Shown here piece by piece: positions 9,146-18,711 of a stretch of DNA of 64,000 nucleotides (position 1 is its first letter; every line of letters begins with the position of its first letter). The position numbers and the translations under genes are program-made. Below the pieces are notes generated by a model. The model searched no databases, was not told where the DNA came from, and saw only the letters and a program-made list of their open reading frames with translations. The stretch covers positions 1,426,001-1,490,000 of the forward strand of contig NZ_CP094657.1 in assembly GCF_023920705.1 (NCBI RefSeq), written 5' to 3'. The stretch comes from Acinetobacter sp. XS-4 (GTDB taxonomy: Bacteria; Pseudomonadota; Gammaproteobacteria; Pseudomonadales; Moraxellaceae).

Positions 9146-9173
9146 AAAAAAGGTGCTTAATTGCACCTTTTTT
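9146..9173. terminator. Bidirectional terminator metR / DUF441 gene
   Basis: Perfect stem AAAAAAGGTGC / GCACCTTTTTT with a 6-nt loop between convergent genes. Confidence 0.9.
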
Positions 9174-9184
9174 ATATCGACTTC

Positions 9185-9700
<516 letters not shown>

Positions 9701-9887
9701 TTAAAAAGATACAGCCGATTTCAGATCTTATTTTTAAGAATAAATGCTTGTATATCTCTCAATCCTAAAGAGTTTTAATTTTTGGTTACGCGTGGAAACA
9801 ATGTTATATAAATTAACAAGTTAAAAATTTTAGTTTTTTAAAATTGTGATATAAAAATAGTCATTACTTATGAATGCAGGATATTTT

Positions 9888-10106
9888 ATGGACATTATAG
9901 ATATCAAAATAAAAGATCAGTTTGACCAGATTCATGATGCAAAAGCGCAACTAAAGAAAAATTTAGTTGAACATGAGAATGAATCGTTAAAGCTGAGCCA
10001 ACGTATTGAGCATATTATTGTTGATAATGAAATTATTTTGCCTACTACCGAATTATTATTTGAAAGTGGAAAGAACGAGAATATTTATCGAGTAGTTGAA
10101 GAGTAG
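9888..10106 (+). CDS. Hypothetical protein, 72 aa, helical
   Basis: A small Lys/Glu-rich protein, probably alpha-helical or coiled coil (residues 10-45), of unknown function. The start at 9888 (MDIIDIKIK) is favoured because AGGA lies 7 nt upstream; an earlier in-frame ATG at 9870 lies before that site. It precedes rsuA by about 100 bp on the same strand. It has no signal peptide. Confidence 0.6.
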   Translation: MDIIDIKIKDQFDQIHDAKAQLKKNLVEHENESLKLSQRIEHIIVDNEIILPTTELLFESGKNENIYRVVEE

Positions 10107-10209
10107 AGTGCGCGAGTTGAACTAAGTAAATGCAAAGAGCTGCTCGTAGGGTTTAGTAAAAGGTGGAAACTGCGTTAAAATAACTGCTTAGTTCTAATGA
10201 GAAAACTTC

Positions 10210-10914
10210 ATGCTGCTGGAAAAAATTTTACAATCACAAGGGTTTGGTTCACGTAAATATTGTCAGCAGTTAATAAAAAACGGATCTGTAAGTATTGATG
10301 GAGAAATTGCAGATGATCTCAAGAAGCAATTCTCTCCTGAAAATTTAGAGTTTTCTCTTTTTGGGCAGGCCTATCAATATCGAGAAAAAGTTTATATTGC
10401 TTTAAAAAAGCCAAAAGGTTTTGAATGTTCACATCAGCCTCAGCATCATCAAAGTGTTTTTAGTCTTTTACCTGAAATCATGATTCAACGTGGTGTGCAA
10501 GCTATTGGCCGTTTAGATCAAGATACAACGGGCTTACTTTTACTCACCGATGATGGTAAATATCTTCAAGCTTTAACCCATCCTCGTAAACATGTTCCCA
10601 AGGTTTATCATGTTACGACTATAGATCCAGTTACAGCTGACCAAATTGAAATGTTGAGTCTAGGTGTGAGCTTGCATCAAGAAAAAGGTGTCTTTGCTGC
10701 AACGGATGTAGAGATATTAGAAACTCATCAATTAACCATGACGATTCATCAAGGCGTTTATCATCAAGTTAAACGAATGATTGCAGCTGTAGGAAATAAA
10801 GTAGAAGCCTTGCATCGCCATCAAATAGGGCAATTGGTTTTACCTGAGCTTGAAGATGGTGAGTGGATTTATTTATCTGAAGAGCAGAAACAGCTCGCTC
10901 AAAATATTATTTGA
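10210..10914 (+). CDS. rsuA: 16S rRNA pseudouridine synthase RsuA
   Basis: Makes pseudouridine 516 in 16S rRNA (the E. coli RsuA reaction). An N-terminal S4 RNA-binding domain (residues 1-55; GFGSRKYCQQLIKNGSV) precedes the catalytic domain. The catalytic motif is GRLDQDTTGLLLLTDDG, with Asp as nucleophile, and the family motif GVYHQVKRMIAAVGN is present near residue 185. At 234 aa it matches RsuA (231 aa), rather than the longer RluB or RluE relatives. Its 3' end overlaps the convergent GNAT gene by 8 bp. Confidence 0.85.
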   Translation: MLLEKILQSQGFGSRKYCQQLIKNGSVSIDGEIADDLKKQFSPENLEFSLFGQAYQYREKVYIALKKPKGFECSHQPQHHQSVFSLLPEIMIQRGVQAIGRLDQDTTGLLLLTDDGKYLQALTHPRKHVPKVYHVTTIDPVTADQIEMLSLGVSLHQEKGVFAATDVEILETHQLTMTIHQGVYHQVKRMIAAVGNKVEALHRHQIGQLVLPELEDGEWIYLSEEQKQLAQNII

Positions 10915-11350
10915 GAAAACAATGGAAAGTTTGGAACTCACTATCTCGAATGAATCCCATTTGTTCATATAAGCGATGAGATTCATGGTTGTTACCTTGA
11001 GTTTCCAAACTAATCCGCAAAGCATTCTCTTGTTTTGCAAATAAGATTGCTGTATCGATTAGCTGTTTAGCTGAACCTTGACGACGGAAAATAGGCGTAA
11101 CATATACATCATCTAAAATATAGTAAGTTGAGCAAGCAACTGAAGAAAAACCTAAATAGAGTAAAATAAAACCCGTGATTTTGTCGTCTTTAATATGAAT
11201 GAAGAACACACTTTCTCTATTCTCAAAACGCTGTTTGAGAAAGTGAAGTGATTCATTAAAATTAGAAGAGGCCCCATAAAATTGGCGGTATTCATCAAAT
11301 AAAACGGCGAGTTGCTCTAAATCTTCAAAAGTCGCTCGTCTAACGATCAT
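10907..11350 (-). CDS. GNAT family N-acetyltransferase
   Basis: A 147-aa single-domain acetyl-CoA-dependent acetyltransferase with unknown acceptor. The acetyl-CoA pyrophosphate loop is seen at residues 95-110 (VTPIFRRQGSAKQLI), and the C-terminal NHESHRLYEQMGF is typical of GNATs. The start at 11350 (MIVRRATF) is fixed by a perfect AAGGAG 7 nt upstream; the in-frame ATG at 11374 has none. It lies 98 bp downstream of an orphan antitoxin gene but resembles housekeeping GNATs more than TacT-type toxins. Confidence 0.85.
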   Translation of the reverse strand: MIVRRATFEDLEQLAVLFDEYRQFYGASSNFNESLHFLKQRFENRESVFFIHIKDDKITGFILLYLGFSSVACSTYYILDDVYVTPIFRRQGSAKQLIDTAILFAKQENALRISLETQGNNHESHRLYEQMGFIRDSEFQTFHCFLK

Positions 11351-11448
11351 TTGGCGCTCCTTGTAATTTATCATTATGTTTTTACAAAGAGAGCATAACG
11401 AAAAAAAAAGCTTTTTGACGTTAAAACTTGTTTATAAATGCAACAGTG

Positions 11449-11757
11449 TTAAATTTTGTCGCTTTCACCAAGAAGAGCATTTAGTTCTTCAAACAAATCT
11501 TCATGGTCATCATCTTCAGCTAAAGTTGATGGATTTTGGTTTAATGAAGATGCTTTTGCTTTTCTCAGTTTTAATAATTGTTCCATATTGATCGTCTGAT
11601 TTTCGATTGCAAATGGAATAGATTTAGTTAATACGACCTGTTTAAAAAAAAGTCGTACCGCTTGGGCAGGGGTAATTCCCAATTGTTTAAAAACAGCAAA
11701 AGCCTGTTTTTTCTCTTGGGAGTCAAGTCGAACCTGATAAACTTCTGTTTTTCGCAT
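11449..11757 (-). CDS. RelB/DinJ-family antitoxin-like protein (orphan)
   Basis: A 102-aa protein with an N-terminal ribbon-helix-helix of the RelB/DinJ type: TEVYQVRLDSQEKKQAF, then LGITPAQAVRLFFKQVV. The C-terminal half is acidic and probably disordered, as in antitoxins (AEDDDHEDLFEEL). A RelE/YafQ toxin gene would normally follow within a few bases; none is present, and the next gene is a GNAT 98 bp on. The start is ATG 11757, because a TTG five codons earlier is less likely. It may be a solitary regulator or the remnant of a toxin-antitoxin pair. Confidence 0.7.
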   Translation of the reverse strand: MRKTEVYQVRLDSQEKKQAFAVFKQLGITPAQAVRLFFKQVVLTKSIPFAIENQTINMEQLLKLRKAKASSLNQNPSTLAEDDDHEDLFEELNALLGESDKI

Positions 11758-11867
11758 GAATAACAAAACCAAATGATTTTAATTTTTAGGAATTTATTTT
11801 AAACCATCGCAATGTAATTTCAATGCTTTTTGGCATAAAAAATAATCTTTTTGTAATTACGGTTACA

Positions 11868-12776
11868 TTACAATGTCAATTCAAACTCAGAATTAAAAGA
11901 CATTCCCTCTTTTGTGAGGGGGTCTATAAATGAAATATGCTTAGCCAGCAGCTGTAATGGTTCAGAGAAATCATCTTCAGCCTTGTGTTGAACTACTGGA
12001 TAAAATGGGTCATTTTTAATCGGAATTTCTAAGTAATTAAGATGCACGCGAAGTTGATGCTGTTTGCCCGTTGTTGGTGTTAAGCGATATTTTGCCCAAA
12101 TTTGGTTATGTTCGATAAGCTCAATATAAGTCTGGGTATTTGCTTTAGCATTTGCCACAACTTGCATGGTATAAAAAGGAGTACCTTTGTCTAAATGCAA
12201 ATGTAATGTTTGGGGAAGTTTTAATTCTTTTTTATAAGGTGCAACGGCATGGTAAATTTTATTGACTTGACGCTCTGCAAATAATTGTTGGTAAGCACCA
12301 CGAGATTCAACCCGTTTGCAAAATAGAACAACCCCAGCAGTTTCCCGGTCTAATCGATGTATGGGCGTTAAATATTCATTGCCTGTTTGTTTTTTTAGTC
12401 GGACTAAAAGCGTTTCTTGAACATATTGTCCAGTCGGGCTAATCGTTAAAAAATGTGGTTTATCGACCACTAGTAAGTCATCATTTTCAAATAAAATCCG
12501 ATGTTCAAATGGAACGTGGGCTTCATAAGCAAGAAATCGATAATAAAAAATATGGGTATTACTTTGATAGGGACTGTCTAATGTTAGTTTTTGTCCATTT
12601 GCCCCATAAATAAGTCCATCTTGAAAGCGTTGTTGCCACTCTTGCACTTTAATATGTTGGAAATGTTGGCATAGATGCTCATAAATAGTTTGAGTATTTG
12701 TGTGTGCAGGAAGATAGACTTGGCTTGCGCTCACACCATCAATCATAGGTGGCAAAAAATCGTTCGGACTAGACAT
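11868..12776 (-). CDS. RluA-family pseudouridine synthase
   Basis: An rRNA or tRNA pseudouridine synthase of the RluA branch, 302 aa. The catalytic motif HRLDRETAGVVLF (about residues 139-151, Asp nucleophile) and the C-terminal TGKQHQLRVHLNYL motif are clear. There is no obvious S4 domain; the N-terminal 90 residues are a divergent extension. The modified position cannot be deduced. It is divergent from tsaE. Confidence 0.85.
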   Translation of the reverse strand: MSSPNDFLPPMIDGVSASQVYLPAHTNTQTIYEHLCQHFQHIKVQEWQQRFQDGLIYGANGQKLTLDSPYQSNTHIFYYRFLAYEAHVPFEHRILFENDDLLVVDKPHFLTISPTGQYVQETLLVRLKKQTGNEYLTPIHRLDRETAGVVLFCKRVESRGAYQQLFAERQVNKIYHAVAPYKKELKLPQTLHLHLDKGTPFYTMQVVANAKANTQTYIELIEHNQIWAKYRLTPTTGKQHQLRVHLNYLEIPIKNDPFYPVVQHKAEDDFSEPLQLLAKHISFIDPLTKEGMSFNSEFELTL

Positions 12777-12887
12777 AAAAAAGTGTAAATATGTAAGAAA
12801 ATTGATATAAAAAAAGCCAACTTCTAGGGCTTAAGTAGGCTTTTAAGGCAGGGCAATGTTATCATATCGATTATTTCGAATCATGTT

Positions 12888-13370
12888 ATGTGTGCTATGT
12901 CGTATTCATTGAAATTGGTCTTAAATCATGAAGAAGATACTGAGCGTCTAGCTCAAGCGTTGGCGCAACATGTTCAGTCGGGTGTGATTTATTTAATTGG
13001 AGATTTAGGTGCGGGTAAAACCACACTTACACGCTATTTCTTACAGGCATTAGGTCATAAAGGTTCTGTTAAAAGCCCAACCTATACACTCGTTGAGCCG
13101 TATAAAATCAATGACAAAGAAATTTTTCATTTTGACTTATACCGTTTGAATGACCCCTACGAACTTGAATTAATGGGAATCCGTGATTATTTAGATATCA
13201 CAGACGCATTATTTTTATTTGAATGGCCATCAAAAGGTGGCGATGAAATTCCAGAGGCCGATATCATTATTGATATTCAAAAGTCAGATGATGAGTTGAG
13301 CCGTTTAGTAACTTTAACTTTACCCACAGAACATTTGTATCAGACTTTGCAGGAACAGCTTCATGACTGA
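12888..13370 (+). CDS. tsaE: tRNA threonylcarbamoyladenosine biosynthesis ATPase TsaE
   Basis: A cytoplasmic ATPase that works with TsaB and TsaD to make t6A37 in ANN-decoding tRNAs. Walker A GDLGAGKTTLTR (residues 39-50) and the family motifs KSPTYTLVEPY and HFDLYRL are present. Its 160 aa match the family. It overlaps mutL by 8 bp, so the two are translationally coupled. Two starts, ATG 12888 and ATG 12897, are possible; neither has a good ribosome binding site. It is first gene of the conserved tsaE-mutL-miaA-hfq run; the amiB seen in enterobacteria is absent here. Confidence 0.92.
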   Translation: MCAMSYSLKLVLNHEEDTERLAQALAQHVQSGVIYLIGDLGAGKTTLTRYFLQALGHKGSVKSPTYTLVEPYKINDKEIFHFDLYRLNDPYELELMGIRDYLDITDALFLFEWPSKGGDEIPEADIIIDIQKSDDELSRLVTLTLPTEHLYQTLQEQLHD

Positions 13371-15312
13371 TGAAAAGCTAACACAACGTCGTATCCATAC
13401 ATTAGACGCAGCGTTAGCCAACCAGATTGCTGCTGGTGAGGTGATTGAGCGTCCTTCATCTGTTGTTAAAGAATTATTAGAAAACTCTATCGATGCGGGT
13501 GCAACTGAACTCATTGTGCGGATTGCTCAAGGTGGTTCGACCCTAATCGAAATTATTGATAATGGTCATGGCATTCATTCTGAAGATTTGGCACTGGCCG
13601 TTATGCGTCATGCCACAAGTAAAATTAAAACGGCAGAAGATTTACACGCTATTGTAAGTCTAGGATTTCGCGGGGAGGCGCTTGCTTCGATTGCCGCTGT
13701 TTCAAGGTTGACATTAACTAGTAGCCAAGATGAAAGTGGGATCGGCCATCAGGTTGAAGTTAATGGTACGGCCTTTGACCATCAAGAAGTACAAGCTGTT
13801 GCTGCTCAAAAGGGAACACATATCCGTGTTCAGGACTTATTTTTTAATGTTCCTGCCCGCCGTAAATTTTTAAAAAAGCCAACCACTGAATTTGGTCATA
13901 TCGAAGAGATTGTTCGTCGTCTGGCTTTAACACATTTTGATATACGTTTTGTGCTTGAGCATAATGATAATATTAGAATTAATTTACCTATAGCTGATAG
14001 CGGAGAGCTCCGTTTTCAGCGAGTACAGCAATTATTAGGTTCGCAATTTGTACAAAATGCATATTGGATGGATGCCGAAAGTATTAGCATGCGTTTATCG
14101 GGTTGGCTTGGTCATCCTTCAGATGCACGTGCGCAGGCTGATATGCAATATGTCTATGTAAATGGGCGTATTGTCAAAGATAAAACAATTTCGCATGCAT
14201 TACGCATGGCATATGACGGTATTTTACATGGCCATCAACATTCATCTTATCTACTTTTCTTAGAAGTCGATCCTGAAAATATTGATGTCAATGTTCACCC
14301 TACAAAACATGAAATCCGTTTTTTAAATCAGAGAGAAGTGCATGAGTTTGTAAGACATTATGCAAAAGAAACTCTGGCACAATTTCAGACAGCGAGCGCT
14401 GATTTAGCTCAAGCGATGAAAGTGGATGAACATTCTGATTATTCAGTACAGCCACAGCCTAAATATCAGGAACAATTTACGCTGCATCGGACAAATGAAG
14501 CTTTAAATCCAGACAGTGAAGTACAGTCTCAGCACGCACCAACAGAATTATTAACTGATTTTAACGCTAGTCGTCCGCAAGCTATTCACTATGCAGATCA
14601 AACACCAAAATATAATGGTTCACCTCAGTTAAATAATGCGTTAAAGACATATTTAGCACCACTGCGTGACCAGACTGCTAGTTTTTCAGTAAATGAAGAT
14701 ATTGAACCAGTAACAAAAGTCGATGAATTTCCATTAGGTATCGCAATTGCTCAACTTCATGGAATTTATATTTTATCGCAAAATACTGAAGGTCTAATTA
14801 TTGTTGATATGCATGCAGCGCATGAGCGTATTTTATTACAGCAAATGAAAAATGCTTGGGATAAGCCAGAATTTTGGACATCTCAGCAGTTGCTTATACC
14901 TAAAGTTATTTCTATTAGTCGAATGCAAGCTGTGAGGGTAGAAGAATTAAAACTTCAACTGGAGCGTTTAGGACTTGAAATTGATTTGTATGGTGATGAA
15001 CAAATTATTATTCGGGGAGTGCCAGCCATATTACAAAAAGCTGACTTTGAAAATCTTATTCCTGAACTTTTAAATGATTTAGATCCAAATGATGAAGCAC
15101 AAGGGCTACTTCAAAAAAGAGATGAGTTATTAGCTGGAATGGCGTGTCATGGGGCAGTGCGTGCGCATCGACAACTCAGTCTTTCTGAAATGAATGCTTT
15201 ACTTCGTCAAATGGAACAAACCGAATTTGCGAGCCAATGTAACCATGGAAGGCCAACTTGGCGCGCATTTCCATTATCTCAATTAGATAAATTATTTGCT
15301 CGAGGAGAGTAG
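13363..15312 (+). CDS. mutL: DNA mismatch repair protein MutL
   Basis: A GHKL ATPase that links MutS mismatch recognition to strand incision. N-terminal motifs are ELLENSIDAGAT, IIDNGHGI and GFRGEALASI. A linker (about 340-450) leads to the C-terminal dimerisation domain. Endonuclease-type metal-site motifs are present but altered: at 482-493 the sequence is DMHAAHERILLQ, where the usual last residue of DQHA(X)2E(X)4E is Glu. Other motifs, ACHGAVRA and CNHGRPT, are intact. Length 649 aa. It overlaps tsaE, and miaA follows after 6 bp. Confidence 0.95.
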   Translation: MTDEKLTQRRIHTLDAALANQIAAGEVIERPSSVVKELLENSIDAGATELIVRIAQGGSTLIEIIDNGHGIHSEDLALAVMRHATSKIKTAEDLHAIVSLGFRGEALASIAAVSRLTLTSSQDESGIGHQVEVNGTAFDHQEVQAVAAQKGTHIRVQDLFFNVPARRKFLKKPTTEFGHIEEIVRRLALTHFDIRFVLEHNDNIRINLPIADSGELRFQRVQQLLGSQFVQNAYWMDAESISMRLSGWLGHPSDARAQADMQYVYVNGRIVKDKTISHALRMAYDGILHGHQHSSYLLFLEVDPENIDVNVHPTKHEIRFLNQREVHEFVRHYAKETLAQFQTASADLAQAMKVDEHSDYSVQPQPKYQEQFTLHRTNEALNPDSEVQSQHAPTELLTDFNASRPQAIHYADQTPKYNGSPQLNNALKTYLAPLRDQTASFSVNEDIEPVTKVDEFPLGIAIAQLHGIYILSQNTEGLIIVDMHAAHERILLQQMKNAWDKPEFWTSQQLLIPKVISISRMQAVRVEELKLQLERLGLEIDLYGDEQIIIRGVPAILQKADFENLIPELLNDLDPNDEAQGLLQKRDELLAGMACHGAVRAHRQLSLSEMNALLRQMEQTEFASQCNHGRPTWRAFPLSQLDKLFARGE

Positions 15313-15318
15313 TTTTAC

Positions 15319-16263
15319 ATGTCAAATCAATTGCCCGTCATCAATTTAATGGGACCAACTGCGAGCGGAAAAACCGCTTTGGCATGTGAATTATACGAAC
15401 GTGGAAATTTTGAGCTGATTTCTGTTGATTCTGCACTCGTTTATAAAGATATGGATATCGGCACGGCTAAACCAACTCGTGAAGAGCAAGCGCTATATCC
15501 GCATCATTTAATTGATATTATTACTCCTCTTGAAGTTTATTCAGCTGCTCAATTTGTTGAAGATGCATGTAAGTTAATTGATGACATGCATTCACGTGGA
15601 AAGACTCCTATCTTGGTAGGAGGTACAATGTTGTACTTTAAGGCATTATTAGAAGGTCTATCGAGTAATTTGCCGAGCGCAGATGCTCAAGTTCGGGCGG
15701 CAATCGAAGAAAAAGGTTTAAATGAAGGGTGGCAGGCTGTTTATGATGAATTAGTTTCTGTCGATCCTGCTGCGGCTATAAAATTTAATGTGACTGATAA
15801 GCAAAGGATTATTCGAGCACTAGAAGTTTATAAGCTTACAGGTGAACCAATTACTAAATTGCAGGCAGAACAACCAAAAAACGTACCATATCGATACATA
15901 TTTCATAATTATGCTTTACTTCCAGATCGGGTAGAATTACATCAACGCATTGAGCAAAGATTAAGCAAAATGTGGGATATCGGTTTTTTGAGTGAAGTTG
16001 AATCTCTAATTGAAAAATACGATTTAGATGAAAATTTACCCTCAATGCGTTCAGTGGGTTATCGACAAGCACTAGAATTTCTATTAAAAAGTGACTTAAG
16101 TCTCAAAAGTAAACGTGAAATGGAGGATAAAGCTTTATTTGCAACACGACAACTTGCCAAACGTCAATATACGTGGTTACGTTCTTTGCAAGAAATACAC
16201 GATTTTAAAACTTACTTGACGATAAAGCAGGCGAAAGAAGACTTGCGAAACTCTTATGGATAA
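15319..16263 (+). CDS. miaA: tRNA dimethylallyltransferase MiaA
   Basis: Transfers the dimethylallyl group to A37 of tRNAs reading UNN codons. The P-loop [12 protein letters not shown] (residues 11-22), the substrate motif [18 protein letters not shown] and [17 protein letters not shown] identify the family. At 314 aa it has the normal length. It lies 6 bp after mutL, and hfq follows about 95 bp downstream, as in many gammaproteobacteria. Confidence 0.95.
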   Translation: MSNQLPVINLMGPTASGKTALACELYERGNFELISVDSALVYKDMDIGTAKPTREEQALYPHHLIDIITPLEVYSAAQFVEDACKLIDDMHSRGKTPILVGGTMLYFKALLEGLSSNLPSADAQVRAAIEEKGLNEGWQAVYDELVSVDPAAAIKFNVTDKQRIIRALEVYKLTGEPITKLQAEQPKNVPYRYIFHNYALLPDRVELHQRIEQRLSKMWDIGFLSEVESLIEKYDLDENLPSMRSVGYRQALEFLLKSDLSLKSKREMEDKALFATRQLAKRQYTWLRSLQEIHDFKTYLTIKQAKEDLRNSYG

Positions 16264-16357
16264 AGCAAAATTTGCACACTGTCTTTTTATAATTTTTAGT
16301 TGAAAAATAAAGATAGTTTTTTTGCGCTGATTTAAAAATTTTTTTTTGGAGTTAAAA

Positions 16358-16882
16358 ATGTCTAAAGGTCAAACTTTACAAGATCCGTTCTTAAATTCTC
16401 TCCGTAAAGAACGTATCCCTGTTTCTATTTTCCTTGTGAACGGTATTAAATTACAGGGTCATATTGAATCATTTGACCAATATGTTGTTTTATTAAAAAA
16501 TACTGTAAGTCAAATGGTTTACAAACACGCGATTTCAACTGTTGTTCCAGCACGTAACCCACGCCCAGCAGGCGCACAAGGTACAGGCTTCCCTGCACAA
16601 GGTGGCACACAAGGCGGCTTCGGTGGTCAACCTACTGGTGGCTTCGGTGGCGGTCAAGGTGGTGGCTTTGGTGGTTCTCAAGGTGGCTTCGGTGGCGCTC
16701 AAGGCGGCTTCGGTGGTCAAGGCGGCTTCGGCGGTGGTCAAGGTGGCGGCTTCGGCGGTCAAGGTGGCTTCGGCGGTCAAGGCGGTGGTTTCGGTGGTCA
16801 AGGCGGCTTCGGTGGTCATCAAGGTGGTTTTGACAACGACACTAAATTTGAAGATGGTCAAGAAGACGAAAATAATCGTTAA
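16358..16882 (+). CDS. hfq: RNA chaperone Hfq with long glycine-rich C-terminal tail
   Basis: A hexameric Sm-like RNA chaperone for sRNA-mRNA pairing. The Sm core occupies residues 1-66 ([19 protein letters not shown], then the [11 protein letters not shown]m2 motif). After residue 70 comes a tail of about 100 residues built of GGFGGQ-like repeats, ending in an acidic tip ([10 protein letters not shown]). E. coli Hfq is 102 aa, and this one is 174 aa; such tails are known from Moraxellaceae. The start is ATG 16358 with GGAG upstream; an in-frame TTG at 16346 overlaps that ribosome site. It is the last gene of its operon and is followed by a terminator. Confidence 0.95.
   Translation: MSKGQTLQDPFLNSLRKERIPVSIFLVNGIKLQGHIESFDQYVVLLKNTVSQMVYKHAISTVVPARNPRPAGAQGTGFPAQGGTQGGFGGQPTGGFGGGQGGGFGGSQGGFGGAQGGFGGQGGFGGGQGGGFGGQGGFGGQGGGFGGQGGFGGHQGGFDNDTKFEDGQEDENNR
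16606..16830 (+). repeat. Imperfect Gly-codon tandem repeats inside hfq
   Basis: Repeated 12-24 bp units of the GGCTTCGGTGGTCAAGGC kind encode the GGFGGQ repeats of Hfq. The units are diverged from one another and C+G-rich compared with the flanks. Length variation between strains by slippage or recombination is expected. Confidence 0.85.
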
Positions 16883-16897
16883 TTGAAATCTAAAAAG

Positions 16898-16926
16898 AAA
16901 CCAGTCAGATAATGACTGGTTTTTTT
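16898..16926 (+). terminator. Rho-independent terminator after hfq
   Basis: Stem AAACCAGTCA / TGACTGGTTT with a 5-nt loop and a T tract. Confidence 0.9.
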
Positions 16927-17022
16927 ATGCTTATTTAAAAGCTAATTCACAATATTAAACTCATCAAAGGTCATGATTTGACTATGGTGCCTCATATATT
17001 TAAATAAATAGAGTTTTTATCG

Positions 17023-17883
17023 ATGATATTAATATTAGCTGCTGCTTTAAGCAGTGTTTTGGTGTCCATTCTATTAAAAAACTTCAAGAAAAAAGGCTAC
17101 CAGGCGCTACAAATGATTGCATGGAACTATGCGAGTGCGAGTATTCTTTGTTTTTGGTGGTTTCAGCCTGATATCCAACATATTTCAATACAAAAGACGC
17201 CTTGGTGGTTAATTGTTGCATTAGGATTGATTTTGCCTAGTATTTTTCTGTGTTTAGCTAAATCACTAGAATATGCTGGAATTGTTAAAACTGAGGTTGC
17301 ACAACGACTTTCCGTGGTACTTTCTTTACTCGCAGCTTATTTCTTTTTTAATGAACAATTTAATGCATTAAAACTATGGGGAATAGGTTTAGGAATTTTT
17401 GCTGTTCTACTTGTTCTTTTTGGACAAATGAATACTTCTTCAAATCATCAATCTCGAAAAGCAATTTTTGCTTTATTAAGTGTTTGGTGTGGATACGCCG
17501 CAGTAGATATTCTCTTAAAATATACGAGTAGCTTAGGTCTTCAATTTACACTGACTTTGAATCTTATTTTTATTACATCTTTTATATTATCAATTTCATA
17601 TTTATTGGTGCAGAAAACCCAAAAATGGCAGCTTAAAAGCGCTATAGCTGGATTAATACTAGGTGTTCTTAATTTTTCAAATATTGCTTTATATGTGAAG
17701 GCTCATATTCTTTTAAAGGATTCGCCTGCAATTGTTTTTGCAAGTATGAATATTCTCGTTGTGTTATTAGGAATTGCAAGTGGCGTTATTCTATATAAAG
17801 AAAAATTAAAATGGCCTACCACTTTGGGTATTTTATTCGGGATAAGTGGTGTACTTTGTTTAGCTCGTGCAATGAGTTTATAG
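17023..17883 (+). CDS. DMT superfamily (EamA-like) transporter
   Basis: A 286-aa protein with about ten hydrophobic helices in two halves, as in the drug/metabolite transporter superfamily. No EamA-specific substrate motif can be read. It is probably an exporter of a metabolite or the uptake protein for an unknown solute. It is a single gene whose TAG stop codon forms part of the bidirectional terminator that follows. Confidence 0.75.
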   Translation: MILILAAALSSVLVSILLKNFKKKGYQALQMIAWNYASASILCFWWFQPDIQHISIQKTPWWLIVALGLILPSIFLCLAKSLEYAGIVKTEVAQRLSVVLSLLAAYFFFNEQFNALKLWGIGLGIFAVLLVLFGQMNTSSNHQSRKAIFALLSVWCGYAAVDILLKYTSSLGLQFTLTLNLIFITSFILSISYLLVQKTQKWQLKSAIAGLILGVLNFSNIALYVKAHILLKDSPAIVFASMNILVVLLGIASGVILYKEKLKWPTTLGILFGISGVLCLARAMSL

Positions 17884-17910
17884 TTCAAGAGAGTTGAATC
17901 TCTTGAACTA
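17881..17910. terminator. Bidirectional terminator
   Basis: Perfect 12-bp stem TAGTTCAAGAGA / TCTCTTGAACTA with a 6-nt loop between convergent genes; its first bases are the stop codon of the DMT gene. Confidence 0.8.
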
Positions 17911-17918
17911 TTCTAATT

Positions 17919-18572
17919 TTATAAATAGGTAAAAATAACTTCATCTGGTAGGCGTGATTTAGGTAGTTTGGCATTGAAATCATTTTCACTGCGGTAACCT
18001 AGAGAAACAATGACTGAACTACGCAGGCCTTTTTCAGTTAAACCTAACTCAGTATTTAAAATTTCTTCATCAAAACCACCCATTGGTGTTGCATCAATTC
18101 CTTCTAAACCCGCAGCAAAAAGTAGTTGGCCCAGAGCAATGAATGTTTGGTTTTCCATCCATCCAAATAAATTTTTCTGCTCATTTCGATAAAACTCAAC
18201 ATAGCCATGGCGAGTATCTTTTTGGCCGAGCTTTGCTTTTTCATCTTTAAAACGACCACTTAAATCATCTTGTTCAAGTAGTTGATTTAAGTATTCAGCT
18301 GAAATATCTGTTCTTGTGCAAAATATAAGTGTGTGTGATGACTCAAGCACTTTAGGAGCATTGTAGGCATATTTTCCAGTTAAGGCTTTTGCAATTCGTT
18401 CTTTGGCTGCAAGATTGTCTGCAACTAGGAAATGCCAAGGCTGTATATTCACTGAAGAAGGGGAAAAACGTAAAATTTCTAATAATTTATTAATTTTTTC
18501 TTGGGGAATTTTCTTTTCAGAATCATACGCTTTTGTGGTATAGCGGCTTTTAACAGAATTCAATAGGTCCAT
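17919..18572 (-). CDS. NAD(P)H nitroreductase, NfsB-like
   Basis: An FMN-dependent oxygen-insensitive nitroreductase of 217 aa. Signatures shared with E. coli NfsB are SPSSVNIQPWHFLVA near residue 40 and the C-terminal DFNAKLPKSRLP. The physiological substrate is unknown; quinones and nitroaromatics are typical. The start at 18572 is supported by GGAG 8 nt upstream, whereas the in-frame ATG at 18590 is not. It is a single gene. Confidence 0.82.
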   Translation of the reverse strand: MDLLNSVKSRYTTKAYDSEKKIPQEKINKLLEILRFSPSSVNIQPWHFLVADNLAAKERIAKALTGKYAYNAPKVLESSHTLIFCTRTDISAEYLNQLLEQDDLSGRFKDEKAKLGQKDTRHGYVEFYRNEQKNLFGWMENQTFIALGQLLFAAGLEGIDATPMGGFDEEILNTELGLTEKGLRSSVIVSLGYRSENDFNAKLPKSRLPDEVIFTYL

Positions 18573-18711
18573 AGGTGTGCTCCATATCAATCTTATGGCA
18601 ATTGAGAGAATTTAATCTTTGTCATCATACGCTATTTTATTCAAAAACATTTCCTATGTAATTTGATAAAGAAATATAATGCTTATATAAGGTTTTAGTA
18701 ATCTATTGAAA

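Noticed and set aside
10907..11757. Antitoxin plus GNAT as a TacAT-type toxin-antitoxin system
   Set aside because: The antitoxin is RelB/DinJ-like, not DUF1778, the gap is 98 bp, and the GNAT has its own strong ribosome site and a housekeeping-type sequence.
16606..16830. Tandem repeats resembling a CRISPR array
   Set aside because: Repeats are irregular, overlap a coding region, encode Gly-Phe-Gly repeats and have no spacers.
16535..16886. Long open frames on both strands inside the hfq Gly-rich tail
   Set aside because: They are products of repetitive GGN codons and lie in the frame shadow of the real hfq gene.
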